A stretch of 64,000 nucleotides of DNA, taken from positions 232,002 through 296,001 of the forward strand of contig JAESUZ010005468.1 in NCBI GenBank assembly GCA_017311185.1, written 5' to 3'. The position numbers and the translations under genes were made by a program. Position 1 is the stretch's first letter. Each line of letters opens with the position of its first letter. The stretch comes from Proteles cristata cristata. Lineage: Eukaryota; Chordata; Mammalia; Carnivora; Hyaenidae. The notes under the pieces are model-generated. The model saw only the letters and a program-made list of their open reading frames with translations, ran no database searches and had not been told where the DNA came from. Of this stretch, positions 54,901 through 63,997 are shown piece by piece.

Positions 54901-57754
54901 ACCTGAGCTGAAATCAAGAGTCAGATGTTTAGCTGACTTAACCTCCCAGGCACCCCTTAAAATGGTAGAATCTTTAAAAATCAAGCATATTGTGGGGAAC
55001 CTGGGTGGCTCAGTTGGTTAAGAGTCCAACTTCGGCTCAGGTCATGATCTCACGGTTTGTGGGTTCGAGCCCCGCGTCAAGCTCTGTGCTGACAGCCAGC
55101 TCAGAGCCTGGAGCCTGTTTTGAATTCTGTGTCTCCCTCTCTCTCTGACTGTCCCCTGCTCACACTGCCTCTCTCTCTCTCTCTCAAAAGTAAATAAAAC
55201 ATTAAACATTTTTAAAAATTAAAATAAATAAATATCAAGCATATTTCTTAGTCTGAATTTTACAGAAGTATAAGTCTGATTTATTTCATTATCTTTCTAT
55301 GGAATGCTTAATCTTCTCAGGGCTAGAAAATCACTAAGAGAAGCAGATTTGCCTTCTTAGGTCTAATAGGGTTTTTAGGTTGGAAACTCAAGACCACAAC
55401 ATTGTTATTTGTTGATTCAGAGATTGGAACGGGGTACCTGAAGCTTATGTGTATATGAGATGTTTGTACTCAGCAACAGTAGGACATGCTGGATGGCTTT
55501 TTTTTTTTTTAATTTTTGGATGTTTTTTGTATGTTGGTAAAAGCTCTACCCCAAGCCCGCTGTCCACATCATTCGGGTTGAGTTTTACAATCAGCATTGT
55601 CTAGATATAAGAGTTGCAGCCTTACCTATTAAAACACCCCAGAACTCTTCTTTCAATGTCTGATTTAACCAGATGAAATTCTGAAATACCGTGCCCCCAT
55701 CTCTTCTATGTCTCATCCATCTAATCTCTTTTCTGACTGATAAAATTCTGCATTATTTTAAAGGATCTTAAATTCATCATATACTTCTATCTGGCTCTTC
55801 TGTTACTACTTTGAAGTCATTCTTTTTTAAATTAAAATTTGTTTAACATTTCATTTTATTACTGAGAGAGAGAGACATTGCGCAAGTAGGGGAGGGGCAG
55901 AAAGAGAGGGAGACACAGGCTCCAGGCGCCCAGCTGTCAGCAGAGCCTGATGCAGGGCTTGAACTCATGAACCACAAGGTCATGACCTGTGCTGAAGTCA
56001 GACGCTTGACTAACTGAGCCACCCAGGTGCCCCTCTTTGAAGTCATTCTAATGACATCCAAACATGGATGAATTTTTAATTTATATTTAAGCAAAATTAC
56101 TATATTCACTTACAAGTATCACTATAACAAATAAGTATGAAACAACAAAATTAACACCAATGTGATAGCAAGTGAGCAACATTTAGAAAAAAACAATTTA
56201 TATAAACTTTTCCTTTTTTGAGTATCATTATGAAGTCTTGACTTTTCATAGCCTCAATGTATTTTAGTGAGTGATAATCATTGTTTTCCTTTTAGCCCCA
56301 AATTTCACAAATTAGTCAGTGGGGGCACCTTTAAACTCATCCCCTGGGTCTTTAACTCTGTCTCATTCATTTTGAGAACACTTCTTCTTTCTACACAAAG
56401 AGGTCTCAGACTCATCCTGAAATTCCTTAAAAAATACTGAATTCATTAAAAAGTACTGTATGATATTCACAGTTTCACATCACAGTTAACTCTTGTTCCC
56501 ACTGGTGATGAGTAGTCCAATTACTTTGTCTGCAATCACCTATTATCATTCTCCCTTCTCTATGCTTCATCTTTTTTAAAGTTCATTTTCAACGTGAGGC
56601 CCTTAGTATGTTTTATGCCTGACCATTCCAGTTTATTGGTAGCTTTTTACTACTGCAGGTTAGGGGAAGTCCCCATGATATGATGGGCTCCATCCTCAAA
56701 GTCAGACATAGCAGTTTCATGTGGTCACCATTTGGCCTCCCCACCCCCCCCCCCGCCCCCGTGACTCAGTGCATGGTTATGTATGCATTCTTCCTTCCGC
56801 TGTCCACAAAAATAGCATTTCTGGTAATATTACATTAACTCCTTTTTTAAAACCTTATTTTAAATGAAAGCTTTTCCATTTTTCCCCTCTCTCACTTTTT
56901 CTACCATTTCCTCTCTCTTTCCTGTACAACATTTGCTTACCGACTAGGTCATGTCATATCAAACTATAGGTTTCAATTATACTCTTTCTTAACTATATTT
57001 CCTATGAATAGTTCTTATACATTTAATGATAGTGTCTCATACAGAGGAAATAGCAAGACAGGAGGCAGAAAGGGGCTTGGTGGATTTGAGGAAAGTGAGA
57101 ATCCCAGCGTGGCCGAACCTTAGTATGGGGGGTGGGGGGACGAACAGGAGGGTGTGTGGAACAGAGCAACATATTTAGTTGTTCCATTTACGTTATTAAA
57201 CCACTAACTTCACTACAAGCTAACATACTTAGCAGGGGGGATCAGTTGGGTCAGAGTGAGTTTTAATCTAGGAAAGGTAACACAGCATATATAAAAGCAT
57301 GCAAATAGAAGTTCCCAAGAACGAAAGAAGAAATGGGTATTTTTTAGTTTGTCTACCAATGCTCAGTAAATGTTTATTGAAGATGATACCTTCTTAACCA
57401 TATACCTTTCATGGAAATTTTCAGGAGATTAAATCACTCAAAATCATATACTATGTGTCAGAAAGTGGAATTAAGATATAGGATAAATTAGATTTTGGCT
57501 TGCAATTAATAGAACTGTATTACCCTAAATCAATGACACATAATAGCATGTTGTTGTTTATTGGAATGAAAAAAAGCACTCAACTCCCTAAGATTAGTTC
57601 TGGAGTAAAGTTTTTAGTAATGAAGGAAATGAAGGGATTTTTTTTCAGTAATAAAAAAATGGAATATAACATTTTAAAGTATTTTTATTGCCTTAACAGG
57701 TGGTATCATAGAAACATTACCAGAAATCAGGCAGAACGCATTTTGAGACAAGAG
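26712..57754 (+). CDS. TXK: TXK (RLK) tyrosine kinase, 5' part of gene (six exons)
   Basis: Six exons (26712-26727, 45733-45787, 47073-47175, 47994-48199, 51008-51073, 57700-57754) join in frame to give 167 residues. The order is MILSTYNTIQSIF, six consecutive cysteines (14-19), a basic QRRR segment, a proline motif [11 protein letters not shown], an SH3 domain ([19 protein letters not shown]; about 86-143), and the SH2 opening [15 protein letters not shown] lacks the PH and Tec-homology domains of its relatives. The cysteine string is known to be palmitoylated and to direct membrane association in T and NK cells. The remaining SH2 and kinase exons are beyond the window. The gene follows TEC in the same orientation, as in other mammals. 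No broken codons or splice sites were seen. Confidence 0.96.
26990..27213 (-). mobile_element. CanSINE
   Basis: Antisense copy 270 bases after the TXK exon 1 donor; ends gccacccaggtgctccc. Confidence 0.88.
28919..29136 (-). mobile_element. CanSINE
   Basis: Antisense; its normal end gccaccc is deleted to gagcgccagg. Confidence 0.8.
29270..29745 (+). mobile_element. MLT1-like LTR (ERVL-MaLR)
   Basis: Features include ttctcatgaataggatatga, a ctctgtctcttggattaccg segment, ctgccatgctgtgagc and a terminal run with cagataatgaattcag. These fit an ancient MaLR LTR. Confidence 0.6.
30970..31183 (-). mobile_element. CanSINE, young subfamily
   Basis: Perfect 16-bp duplications ttgaataaacatttct at 30954-30969 and 31184-31199. 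Confidence 0.95.
31205..31312 (+). repeat. CCTT/CT-rich low-complexity tract
   Basis: Irregular pyrimidine tract with CCTT and CTCC units. Confidence 0.75.
31463..31670 (-). mobile_element. CanSINE
   Basis: Flanked by gcctgtcttta on both sides; the insertion cut the end of the coding-like fragment at 31726. Confidence 0.9.
31726..32128 (-). pseudogene. Unrecognised coding-like fragment, probably a retropseudogene
   Basis: A 98-codon minus-strand frame (31726-32022) has protein-like composition, with segments such as [20 protein letters not shown] and [12 protein letters not shown]. Directly upstream a second frame continues in the same style ([20 protein letters not shown]), offset by one frameshift near 32022. 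I do not recognise the family. There is no clear poly(A) tail, because a SINE was inserted next to the 3' side. A broken copy of an unidentified gene is the best reading. Confidence 0.4.
32140..33145. promoter_or_regulatory. CpG-rich block in TXK intron 1
   Basis: By eye I count about 28 CpG dinucleotides in 32140-32520, against the strong CpG depletion of the surrounding sequence, with another cluster at 32930-33130. The block carries a consensus CTCF motif. It may be a CpG island acting as enhancer, boundary or alternative promoter. The long open frames on both strands here are a side effect of GC richness. Confidence 0.55.
32303..32316 (-). promoter_or_regulatory. CTCF consensus motif
   Basis: The minus strand reads CCACCAGGGGGCGC, 14/14 to the CCASYAGRKGGCRS core, inside CpG-rich sequence. 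This is a strong motif; occupancy is inferred. Confidence 0.65.
33513..33732 (+). mobile_element. CanSINE, diverged
   Basis: Sense, with a small duplication of the caactttgtccaactaagt region. Confidence 0.8.
34963..35214 (+). mobile_element. MER5A-type hAT fossil transposon
   Basis: Starts ttggtagttctcaaaatcaa, includes cctacgatgcacaggacagc and ends gtgagaaacgctttgca, the expected layout and size of MER5A with its short inverted ends. Confidence 0.8.
36010..36187 (-). pseudogene. 3' UTR and A-rich tail of ATP5MC2 retrocopy
   Basis: Reading the minus strand after the stop, a short 3' UTR leads to AATAAATA and then a degenerate A-rich run (T/C-rich on the + strand at 36018-36030), as expected for a processed pseudogene. 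Confidence 0.6.
36188..36615 (-). pseudogene. ATP5MC2 processed pseudogene (ATP synthase c subunit)
   Basis: On the minus strand the segment reads as mitochondrial ATP synthase subunit c precursor without introns. The presequence part has [21 protein letters not shown] and [12 protein letters not shown], the last two of ATP5MC2 type. The mature end reads [18 protein letters not shown] and stops at TGA 36188-36190. Damage includes: initiator codon ATT at 36613-36615; altered and shifted sequence through the first helix; TAG replacing the Tyr of the GYAR loop; and the essential Glu region otherwise kept as LLEAMG. Minus-strand AATAAA near 36045 followed by an A-rich tail marks the retrocopied mRNA end, so the whole insert spans about 36010-36700. 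It cannot make a working c subunit. Confidence 0.88.
36966..37198 (-). mobile_element. CanSINE, young subfamily
   Basis: Flanks repeat attatagacactt. Confidence 0.92.
37949..38137 (+). mobile_element. CanSINE at L1 left edge
   Basis: Duplications gaaggttggatgtt precede and follow it; it landed in the left flank of the twin-primed L1. Confidence 0.92.
38150..39303 (+). mobile_element. Twin-primed (5'-inverted) L1
   Basis: Bases 38150-38650 are antisense L1; 38655-39303 are sense L1 3' end with A-rich tail. This head-to-head arrangement in one insertion is the hallmark of twin priming. The element sits within antisense L2, and the left flank gaaggttgg recurs on the right as gaaggttga. Confidence 0.75.
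38820..38861 (+). repeat. GT dinucleotide repeat
   Basis: Perfect GT run within the sense half of the twin-primed L1. Confidence 0.95.
39571..39797 (-). mobile_element. CanSINE inside L2
   Basis: Antisense; flanks share ctcaggttt-like sequence. Confidence 0.88.
39964..39997 (+). repeat. GT dinucleotide repeat
   Basis: Perfect GT run at an L2/L1M border. Confidence 0.95.
40003..40155 (-). mobile_element. L1M fragment, antisense, within L2
   Basis: Reversed L1M 3' sequence beginning ttttaaaccatcgtgaaata interrupts the L2 and abuts a GT repeat. Confidence 0.55.
41472..41541 (-). pseudogene. tRNA-like pseudogene (Glu/Gly type)
   Basis: The minus strand reads TTGGTGGTCTAGTGGTAAGC, an A-box of tRNA-Glu/Gly type, then about 25 bases later AGTTCCAGTCCAAG in place of the B-box. 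The acceptor stem is not convincing. This is a decayed copy, not a functional tRNA. Confidence 0.35.
42461..42672 (+). mobile_element. CanSINE
   Basis: Sense; flanks repeat gaaaatagct. Confidence 0.88.
43393..43621 (-). mobile_element. CanSINE
   Basis: Antisense with a short CA run; flanks share aatattctt. Confidence 0.9.
44432..44641 (+). mobile_element. CanSINE
   Basis: Duplications aaaagaatcctaatggtt at 44414-44431 and again at 44641-44658. Confidence 0.93.
44880..45240 (-). mobile_element. Two adjacent antisense MIR fragments
   Basis: ttgcagatgaggaaacttaa near 44990 and ggttcaaacccaggtctgtc near 45178 mark two MIR copies in the same orientation. Confidence 0.6.
45733..45787 (+). CDS. 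TXK: TXK exon 2: cysteine string
   Basis: The exon lies between ttttcag and gtaagt and encodes NTIQSIF, six Cys from TGC/TGT codons, then SVQK and two bases of Arg. The hexa-cysteine run replaces the PH domain found in other Tec kinases as membrane anchor. Confidence 0.96.
45840..46064 (-). mobile_element. CanSINE, young, 53 bp after TXK exon 2
   Basis: Flanks repeat tcattctgtttcttt; lies very close to the exon 2 donor. Confidence 0.93.
46480..46930. mobile_element. Cluster of MIR fragments
   Basis: An antisense MIR (tacagatgaggggttgaggc), a short sense-like piece, and another antisense piece follow one another. Confidence 0.5.
47073..47175 (+). CDS. TXK: TXK exon 3: basic region
   Basis: After tctcag the exon encodes [15 protein letters not shown], then [17 protein letters not shown], and ends at donor gtgagt. 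Position 26 is Val (GTA), where I recall Met in human TXK. The QRRR cluster is the probable nuclear-localisation-type basic patch. Confidence 0.94.
47176..47993. other. TXK intron 3
   Basis: Mostly unique, with one short degenerate sense SINE (47641-47755). Confidence 0.8.
47641..47755 (+). mobile_element. Short degenerate CanSINE
   Basis: Sense; only the tRNA-related body is kept. Flanks agaaatatcc and agaaacatcc. Confidence 0.7.
47994..48199 (+). CDS. TXK: TXK exon 4: proline motif and most of SH3
   Basis: The acceptor follows a ctggtttttgcag tract; the donor is gtaaga. The exon encodes [11 protein letters not shown], an SH3-binding type sequence, then [12 protein letters not shown] and WWKARDRLG. 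The frame is open upstream into the intron, but homology starts at SNRGHVQ, which fixes the exon edge. Confidence 0.96.
48507..48722 (-). mobile_element. CanSINE, young subfamily
   Basis: Flanks repeat taaagattatt; 26 bases from an oppositely oriented SINE. Confidence 0.93.
48749..48943 (+). mobile_element. CanSINE
   Basis: Sense; flanks aagatatcatt and aagatatcctt. Forms an inverted pair with the preceding copy. Confidence 0.9.
48955..49555 (-). mobile_element. L1 3' fragment, antisense
   Basis: Reversed L1M 3' UTR with landmarks such as agattatatagtgtttgcct and ctgcagtgaacatgggggta. Confidence 0.7.
49747..49975 (-). mobile_element. CanSINE
   Basis: Antisense, ends gccacccaggagcccc; flanks repeat tttttagttta. 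Confidence 0.9.
51008..51073 (+). CDS. TXK: TXK exon 5: end of SH3
   Basis: Sixty-six bases between gttgtag and gtaagt encode [13 protein letters not shown] and the SH3-SH2 connector ending in IY and two bases of Glu. The GLIPSNYV strand is diagnostic of Tec-family SH3. Confidence 0.96.
51221..51432 (-). mobile_element. CanSINE
   Basis: Antisense; missing part of the central tRNA body; 150 bases after TXK exon 5. Confidence 0.88.
51992..52005 (+). promoter_or_regulatory. CTCF consensus motif
   Basis: CCAGCAGGTGGCGG matches CCASYAGRKGGCRS at all 14 positions. It lies in TXK intron 5 in non-repeat sequence. Confidence 0.6.
52180..52400 (-). mobile_element. CanSINE
   Basis: Antisense, ends gagccacccaggcacccc; about 170 bases from the CTCF motif. 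Confidence 0.9.
53354..53569 (+). mobile_element. CanSINE
   Basis: Perfect 16-bp duplications gaaactggagaaatct at 53338-53353 and 53570-53585. Confidence 0.93.
54717..54957 (-). mobile_element. CanSINE
   Basis: Antisense, with a variant gcgcgtgcatgtgggcatct section. Confidence 0.85.
54993..55231 (+). mobile_element. CanSINE
   Basis: Sense; flanks repeat atcaagcatatt. Inverted pair with the preceding copy, 35 bases away. Confidence 0.9.
55826..56033 (-). mobile_element. CanSINE
   Basis: Flanked by ctttgaagtcattct on both sides. Confidence 0.92.
56741..56760 (+). repeat. C-rich run
   Basis: Thirteen or so consecutive C followed by gccccc. Confidence 0.85.
57700..57754 (+). CDS. TXK: TXK exon 6: start of SH2
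   Basis: Acceptor ttaacag and donor gtaact enclose 55 bases: one completing Glu, then [18 protein letters not shown]. It is colinear with the TEC exon at 4244-4298. The next TXK exon (SH2 Arg motif) was not found up to 64000. Confidence 0.96.
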
Positions 57755-59101
57755 GTAACTCAGTTTATTTACGAATAACTTGTGAATATTTTCAGAATTT
57801 TGGAGAGATGTGCATGATGAAGATGTGACCCAACTAGAAAGTTTTTTCTTCCTGTTCTTTACCGTTCTAAAATTACTACAACTTTAGCTCTACTGCACAT
57901 TTTCTGATAAGCCGTAAAGCAGATGTATTTGTATCAGATCATGTTTTTCATGGACTTTCATTGTCATTTTGGTAATATTTTGTTCCTTAAATGATTTCAA
58001 CTCCACCATACTGAAACTGCTCATTCGCTCCCACGTGCATTCTGCCAGAAGAGTCTATATTTGAATTGCCTATATGCCTCTGTGTCTCAGGCAGCAAAAT
58101 AGACACTCTGTCTTCATAAGCTTAGCTAAGGCTTCTTAAAAACACAAATATAGAAAAATACACAGTGCTGCTTTTTCTTTGTTCTTTGGGAACAAAAGGA
58201 AGATTGGGGGGTACAAAATATCAAACTCAGATCAAAACTGCTCTTTAGGTCAAAACAAAACAAAAGTGCACGCAGTTTCCAAAGGACGGTAAGTATGAAC
58301 TGTGGGCAAATGTAGAGTCAAACCTAGAAACTAGGGAAGAGGTGTGTGTGTCATTTTGTACCGCTGTCGGATGTTGAGGAAATCTAGAAATATGGGTGAG
58401 AAAGAATCAGTTCTGTAATTAAAAAGTCAATGCCAGGAATGGCTCAGGACACAGCAAAGGTCCAGTTCCTAGCAGGGAGATAGACAAGAGTTTGAGGACA
58501 CAGACTCAGTCTCAGGCAGTGATTGGAGGTTGGAGGTCAGGCCTGGCTTCCGTGGCTAGGAGGAAAGGGGGCGTGGCAGCAAGTGCAGTGCCCTTCTGGC
58601 GTGGTGGTGGCAGGCGGACTTCTGTAAAGTCATGTCAGTAGGCAGAACTGGAGCAGCCAAGTCTCTAGCAGGTCCATAGGAAGTACGTTAGTCGCAGGTC
58701 ATATGGTCGCAAGATCACAGGGGCTGGGCAGGGTCAGACTGAGAGCTTCTGCAGCTGAGAGGAAGTCACAACAGAGCCAGGGTCTCACCTCCCTACAAAG
58801 ACTAGAACAGCTAATTGCACAGCCCCTCCCCGCCCCCCCCGCCTCCCGCCCATAACCCAGATATCACAAATGGCAACATTAGGCCATAACTTTCTTTAAC
58901 AAAATAAAACACTGCAGATACAACTGAAACCCATCCCTTCCCTCATCTGTTTCATCCCTGCCCGCTCTCCAGTAGAAGGGTGTGTTCCCATTGTGTCCAT
59001 GTGTTTATATTTTTATCATATATATGTGCATAAACAACCTGTAGTGTTATTTTATGTGTTTTAACATTTGACATAAGGGAGATCATATGTATGTTGATTT
59101 T

Positions 59102-59311
59102 TTAAAAAAATTTTTAACGTTTATTTATTTTTGAGAGATGGAGAGCATGAGCAGGGGAAGGAAGAGAGAGAGGAAGACACATAATCTGAAATAGGCTCCA
59201 GGCTCTGAGCTGTCAGCACAGAGCCAGATGCGGGGCTTGAACACACAAACTGTGAGATCATGACCTGAGCTGAAATTGGATGGTTAACTGACTGATCTAC
59301 CCAGGTGCCCC
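59102..59311 (-). mobile_element. CanSINE
   Basis: First of four antisense copies within 1.3 kb. Confidence 0.88.
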
Positions 59312-59323
59312 AATTTTTTTTAT

Positions 59324-59346
59324 AAAATGTTTTTAATGTTTTATTT

Positions 59347-59382
<36 letters not shown>

Positions 59383-59567
59383 CAGTGTGAGCAGGGGAGG
59401 GTCAGAGAGAGAGGGAGATACAGAATCAGAAGTAGGCTCCAGGCTCTGAGCTAGCTGTCAGCACAAAGCCTGTCACAGGGCTCGAATCCACAAATCGTGT
59501 GATCATGACCCAAGCTGAAGTCGGACGCTTAACTGACTAAGCCACCCAGGCACCCTGAGGCGCTCCA
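59324..59567 (-). mobile_element. CanSINE
   Basis: Second of the cluster; ends gccacccaggcaccctg, just 12 bases after the previous one. Confidence 0.88.
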
Positions 59568-59569
59568 AT

Positions 59570-59990
59570 TTTTAATGAAACATTGTATTTTTGTTTTTTT
59601 TTCACATGGGTACATAAAGATCAAACACAGTCCTTTAACTGCTGTATACTACTTCATTATGAGTATACCAAAACGTATTAAAAAAACATTCAAATTGTTT
59701 CTAACTTCTTAGCATTATGAACAGCACTGTTAAGAACTTTCTTGTGCAGATCATCTTGTACCCAAGGGCAAGTGTTTCTCTCCTTATACCCAGAAATGAT
59801 CTGGTCAGAGTCTATGTGCGGATTTATCATTACAAGATATTTTGAAATCATGATTCAAAGCACTTGTCCTAAGTTGTTATACTCTAACAACAAATGAGAA
59901 ACTGGCCCCCTACATTCTTGCCAACAGTTGGTAGCTTCATACTTTTGTCCAATTCATTGAGAAATTGTATATATATACACATATATTTTT
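59570..59990 (-). mobile_element. Degraded L1M fragment, antisense
   Basis: Faint similarity to reversed L1M 3' end (agcattatgaacagcactgt, acattcttgccaacagttgg). It is heavily diverged. Confidence 0.45.
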
Positions 59991-60013
59991 TTAATTAAAA
60001 ATTTTTTTAATGT

Positions 60014-60239
60014 TTATTTTTTTTAATGTTTTATTTATTTCTAGGAGAGAGAGAGAAAGAGAGAGAGACAGCATGAGCAGGGGAGGGTCAGAGAGAGAGG
60101 GAGTCACAGACTGAAACAGGCTTCAGGCTCCGAGCTGGCAGTCAGCACAGAGCCCGACGCGGGGCTCGAACCCATGAACCGCGAGATCATGACCTGAGTG
60201 AAAGTCGGACGCTTAACCGACTAAGCCACCCAGGCGCCC
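60014..60239 (-). mobile_element. CanSINE, young, inserted into another SINE
   Basis: It interrupts the T-rich head of the next SINE, with taatgtttattttt on both sides. Confidence 0.93.
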
Positions 60240-60411
60240 CTAATGTTTATTTTTGAGAGAGGGAGACAGAGTGCGAGTGGGAGAGGGGCAGAGAGAGAGA
60301 GGGAGACAGAATCTGACACAGACCCTGACGTGGGTCTCGAACTCATGAGCTGTGCGATCATGACCCAAGCTGCAGTTAGGTACTTAATTGACTGAGGTAG
60401 CCAGGCGTCCC
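60240..60411 (-). mobile_element. CanSINE, host of the nested insertion
   Basis: Older antisense copy ending gtagccaggcgtcccc; its head is partly left of the nested copy. Confidence 0.88.
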
Positions 60412-60982
60412 CTGTATGTATATTTTAAAATGTGCATTTCCTTGATAAACAGTTCCATTGAATGATTTTCATGTGTGTGTTGGGCATCCTCTGCTGTTAC
60501 ATGGCTGCTAATAGCCATTGCTCATTTTTCTATATTACAGTGTTGTTTGCTTTTTCAACTGGTTAATATGTATTTAAAAGTATATTCTGAAAACCAGTCT
60601 TTTATGTTACCACTATATTCTCCTAATTTCTGGCTTAAAACTTTTTTCATGTTCTTTTCTTATTTTACATGTTAAAATGTGTTAATGTCAATTTTTTCCA
60701 TTTTTATGATCTCTCTCCTTGTTTCTTTTTTTGGTACAATAAATTCTTTTCTCTCCTGAAGTAAAAAAGGGAATTTATATATATTTTTTAAATGCTTTAA
60801 AGATTTGCTTTGCATACTTAGGTCTTAATCTAAAATGCGTGTGTATGTGTGTTATGTGTATGGATATTTGAAAATATATACATATTTTTCCGTAGATCTT
60901 AAACTATTTTTATAATTTATATATTTTATATTTGTTTTTTAATGTATCTGGATTAAATCCTAATGGTCATGAGGCATTTAAA

Positions 60983-61167
60983 TTTTTTTTTAAGTTTATT
61001 TATTTATTTTGAGAGAGACAGAGATGGTGTGAGCACGGGAGGGGCAGAAACAGAGGGAGAGAGAGAGAATCCCAAGTAGGCTCTGCACCATCAACGTATG
61101 GCATAACATGGAGCTCAAAGTCATGAAACCTAGAGTTATATGCTTGATTGAGCCACCCAGGTGCCCT
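60983..61167 (-). mobile_element. CanSINE
   Basis: Flanks ggtcatgaggcatttaaa and ggtcacaaggcatttaaa. Confidence 0.9.
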
Positions 61168-61589
61168 GGTCACAAGGCATTTAAAAAATATACATGTAGC
61201 AGGATTCTCAGTCGTGACACCGAGGCTTTTCTTTCCAGGAAGTAACTTTATTTTTGCTGGCACTGCTCAGTTGGGTTTGTAGCCAAAGAACTGAGCCCCG
61301 AAAGCCACGTGGCATAGTTTCTTAATGTATTTTTTTACTTCTTTGTCTCCCATATATGGTAATACACAAGCATGTAGTCTAATTAAGTGGTCTCATGTTA
61401 CAAGGTCATGAGGGATGTTGTCACATACGCGTATGGCCAGGTTGTCTTGAGTTTTTGTTTTTTTTTTTTCCTTAGGGAGGGGACCCTACCATGTTTATAT
61501 TGCTGCATTGGGTTTCCTAATACTTTATTTAGGATTTGTCCTGTTTTGTTCACAAGTGAGCCTGACTTCTAATTTCCCAGTCTCTTTGT

Positions 61590-61890
61590 CTAGTTTCAGT
61601 ATAAAGGCTATACTACCATCATAAAATGAATTAGGACATGAGGTTTTGTCTCTTTTTCCAGTCTTTAAAATAGTTGATATTGAATACAAGTTACTTGTTC
61701 TTGAAGTTGCGCGTATCTCTTATAAAATAGTTTGGACAGGCTGCTTTATCAGGTATTTGATTACTGATTTAATTTCCTTCCTTTCTTGTGATGTTTGATA
61801 ATTTATATTTATGTGAAGAATTGCCTATTTTATATTTATTTTCAAATGTATTGCATATACTTTTATAGAAATACCTTATCATTTTATCTG
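61590..61890 (-). mobile_element. Degraded L1 ORF2 fragment, antisense
   Basis: The segment starting near ataaaatgaattaggacatg resembles a reversed L1 ORF2 region. It is diverged and non-coding. Confidence 0.45.
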
Positions 61891-62007
61891 TGTCATATTT
61901 CAACTGACAGTATGTTCATATGGTTTAAAAATCAAAAGATTCTGAAGTTTTCTTCCATCCTTGTCCCCAGGTCACCAATCCTCTTCTCCAAAGACAAACT
62001 TCTTTTT

Positions 62008-62247
62008 TTTTTTTTAATGTTTTTATTTATTTCTAGGAGAGAGAGAGAGAGAGAGACAGAGAGACAGAGAGAGACAGTGTGAGCAGGGGAGGGTCAGAGA
62101 GAGAGAGAGTCACAGACTGAAACAGGCTCCAGGCTCTGAGCTGGCAGTTAGCACAGAGCCCGACGCGGGGCTCGAACCCACGAACCACGAGATCATGACC
62201 TAAGCGAAAGTCGGACGCTTAACCGACTAAGCCACCCAGGCGCCCCT
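62008..62247 (-). mobile_element. CanSINE, young subfamily
   Basis: Antisense with an extended gagaca run; ends gccacccaggcgcccc. Confidence 0.92.
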
Positions 62248-62952
62248 CAGCTACATTTCTTTTATCCTAGGAATGCTAAGCATCTCCGTATATATGAAAT
62301 TTTATACATTTTGTCTCTCCATTTCTGTTTGTATCATTTGCAAAATTTTCAGTTGGCTTTTTAAAAAAATGCTTTCTTCACAATTTGTAGGACCTCTGTG
62401 GCTGTATTAAGGAAATTAGCTCTTTATGATATATGGCAACACTTTTCCCAGTTTTTCTGTTGTAATATTATCTTTTGCCATGAATAGTTTTTGAATTTTA
62501 TGTGTTTGAATATATCAGACAAATCTTTGTAAAGCTAGGAATTTTGTGTCAGGTTAGAATCATCTTACCCCCTCCAAGCTTTTATTAAAAAAAAAATTCC
62601 CATGTTTCTTGATTATCTTAGTGGTTTTATTTTTAATGTATGCATGTCTGATTGATTTATAATTATTTCTGACATAGAATGAGGTATGATCTGATTTTAT
62701 TGTTTTTCTGGATGGTTAGCAAGTGTTTACCTTTTCTGCATTGATTTCAGATGCCACTCTCATCCTAAACACAACTCCTATGTTGCACTACGTCTGGACT
62801 TACTACTTGCTTTTGTTGACCCATTTGTCAATTTATGTGATGCCTTTATCTGTTTTAAATACTGAGGCTTTCTTTGGTGTGGCTCACCTCCCTCATTATT
62901 CTTTGTCAGAAATATTCTGAAGATACGTTTTATATGTATGAACTTCATAATT

Positions 62953-63186
62953 TTTTTTTTTAAATTTTTTAAATTTTTTTTTTTATTTATTTCTAGGAGA
63001 GAGACAGAGAGAGACAGCGTGAGCAGGGGAGGGCCAGAGAGAGAGGGAGTCACAGACTGAAACAGGCTCCAGGTTCTGAGCTGGCAGTCAGCACAGAGCC
63101 CGACGCGGGGCTCGAACCCACGAACCGCGAGATCATGACCTAAGCGAAAGTCGGACGCTTAACCGACTAAGCCACCCAGGCGCCCC
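62953..63186 (-). mobile_element. CanSINE, young subfamily
   Basis: Perfect 17-bp duplications gtatgaacttcataatt at 62936-62952 and 63187-63203. Confidence 0.95.
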
Positions 63187-63711
63187 GTATGAACTTCATA
63201 ATTACTTTGCCTAGTTTAAAAAAGCTTCCTACTGATGCATTAAATTTACAGAGCAATCTGGGGGAAGTTGTTTGGGCATTACAAATCTGTGTGGTTCGGG
63301 CACTGATTTGTTCTGGGACCCCTATATTAATTATTCATCTAGAAAACATTAAAATTAGGTCCCTACTTCAAGCAAAAATAAATCTTGGATGGATTGAAAA
63401 CCTAATGAGAGGAGGAAACATCTTTGTACTTTAGGAGCATTTAAAATTTTTCTTCATATAGCTCTTGCAAATTTATTTTTAAGTTTATTTTAAGGTATTT
63501 TTTTGTTATTGTTGCTACTGTAAATGAGTGTATTTTTTTTTTTTTACCTGGGAAAACTCTTGAGTTCTGTGAATTAATTTTATAACTGATGACTTTGATG
63601 AATTAAAAAAAAATTGTAGTAGATTTTTAGTTGGTTTTCCTGCATTTCGGGTAGAGAATCTTACCAACAACAAACAGTGATAATTTTAAATTCTCTTTCA
63701 CAGTTTATTTT

Positions 63712-63914
63712 AATTAAAACAATTTTTGTTTTTGAGAGAGAGAGTGTGCGTGAGCAAGCAGGGGTGAAGGGAAGAGGGAGAGAAAGGGGAGCTTAAGCAG
63801 GCTACACACTCATTGTGGAGCCTGACACAAGGCTCGATCCCATGACCTTTGGGTCATGACCTGAACTGAAATCAAGAGTCGGGTGCTCAACCAAAGGAGC
63901 GAAGCAGGTGCCCT
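63712..63914 (-). mobile_element. CanSINE, diverged
   Basis: Antisense; terminal part altered to ggagcgaagcaggtgccc. Confidence 0.8.
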
Positions 63915-63937
63915 CCCTCTTTTACAATTTAATGCAG

Positions 63938-63940
<3 letters not shown>

Positions 63941-63997
<57 letters not shown>

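Larger units (their letters stand above)
51074..57699. other. TXK intron 5
   Basis: Six CanSINEs, a consensus CTCF motif at 51992-52005, an L2-like fragment (about 53820-53990), a C-run at 56741-56760, and otherwise apparently unique sequence. Confidence 0.8.
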
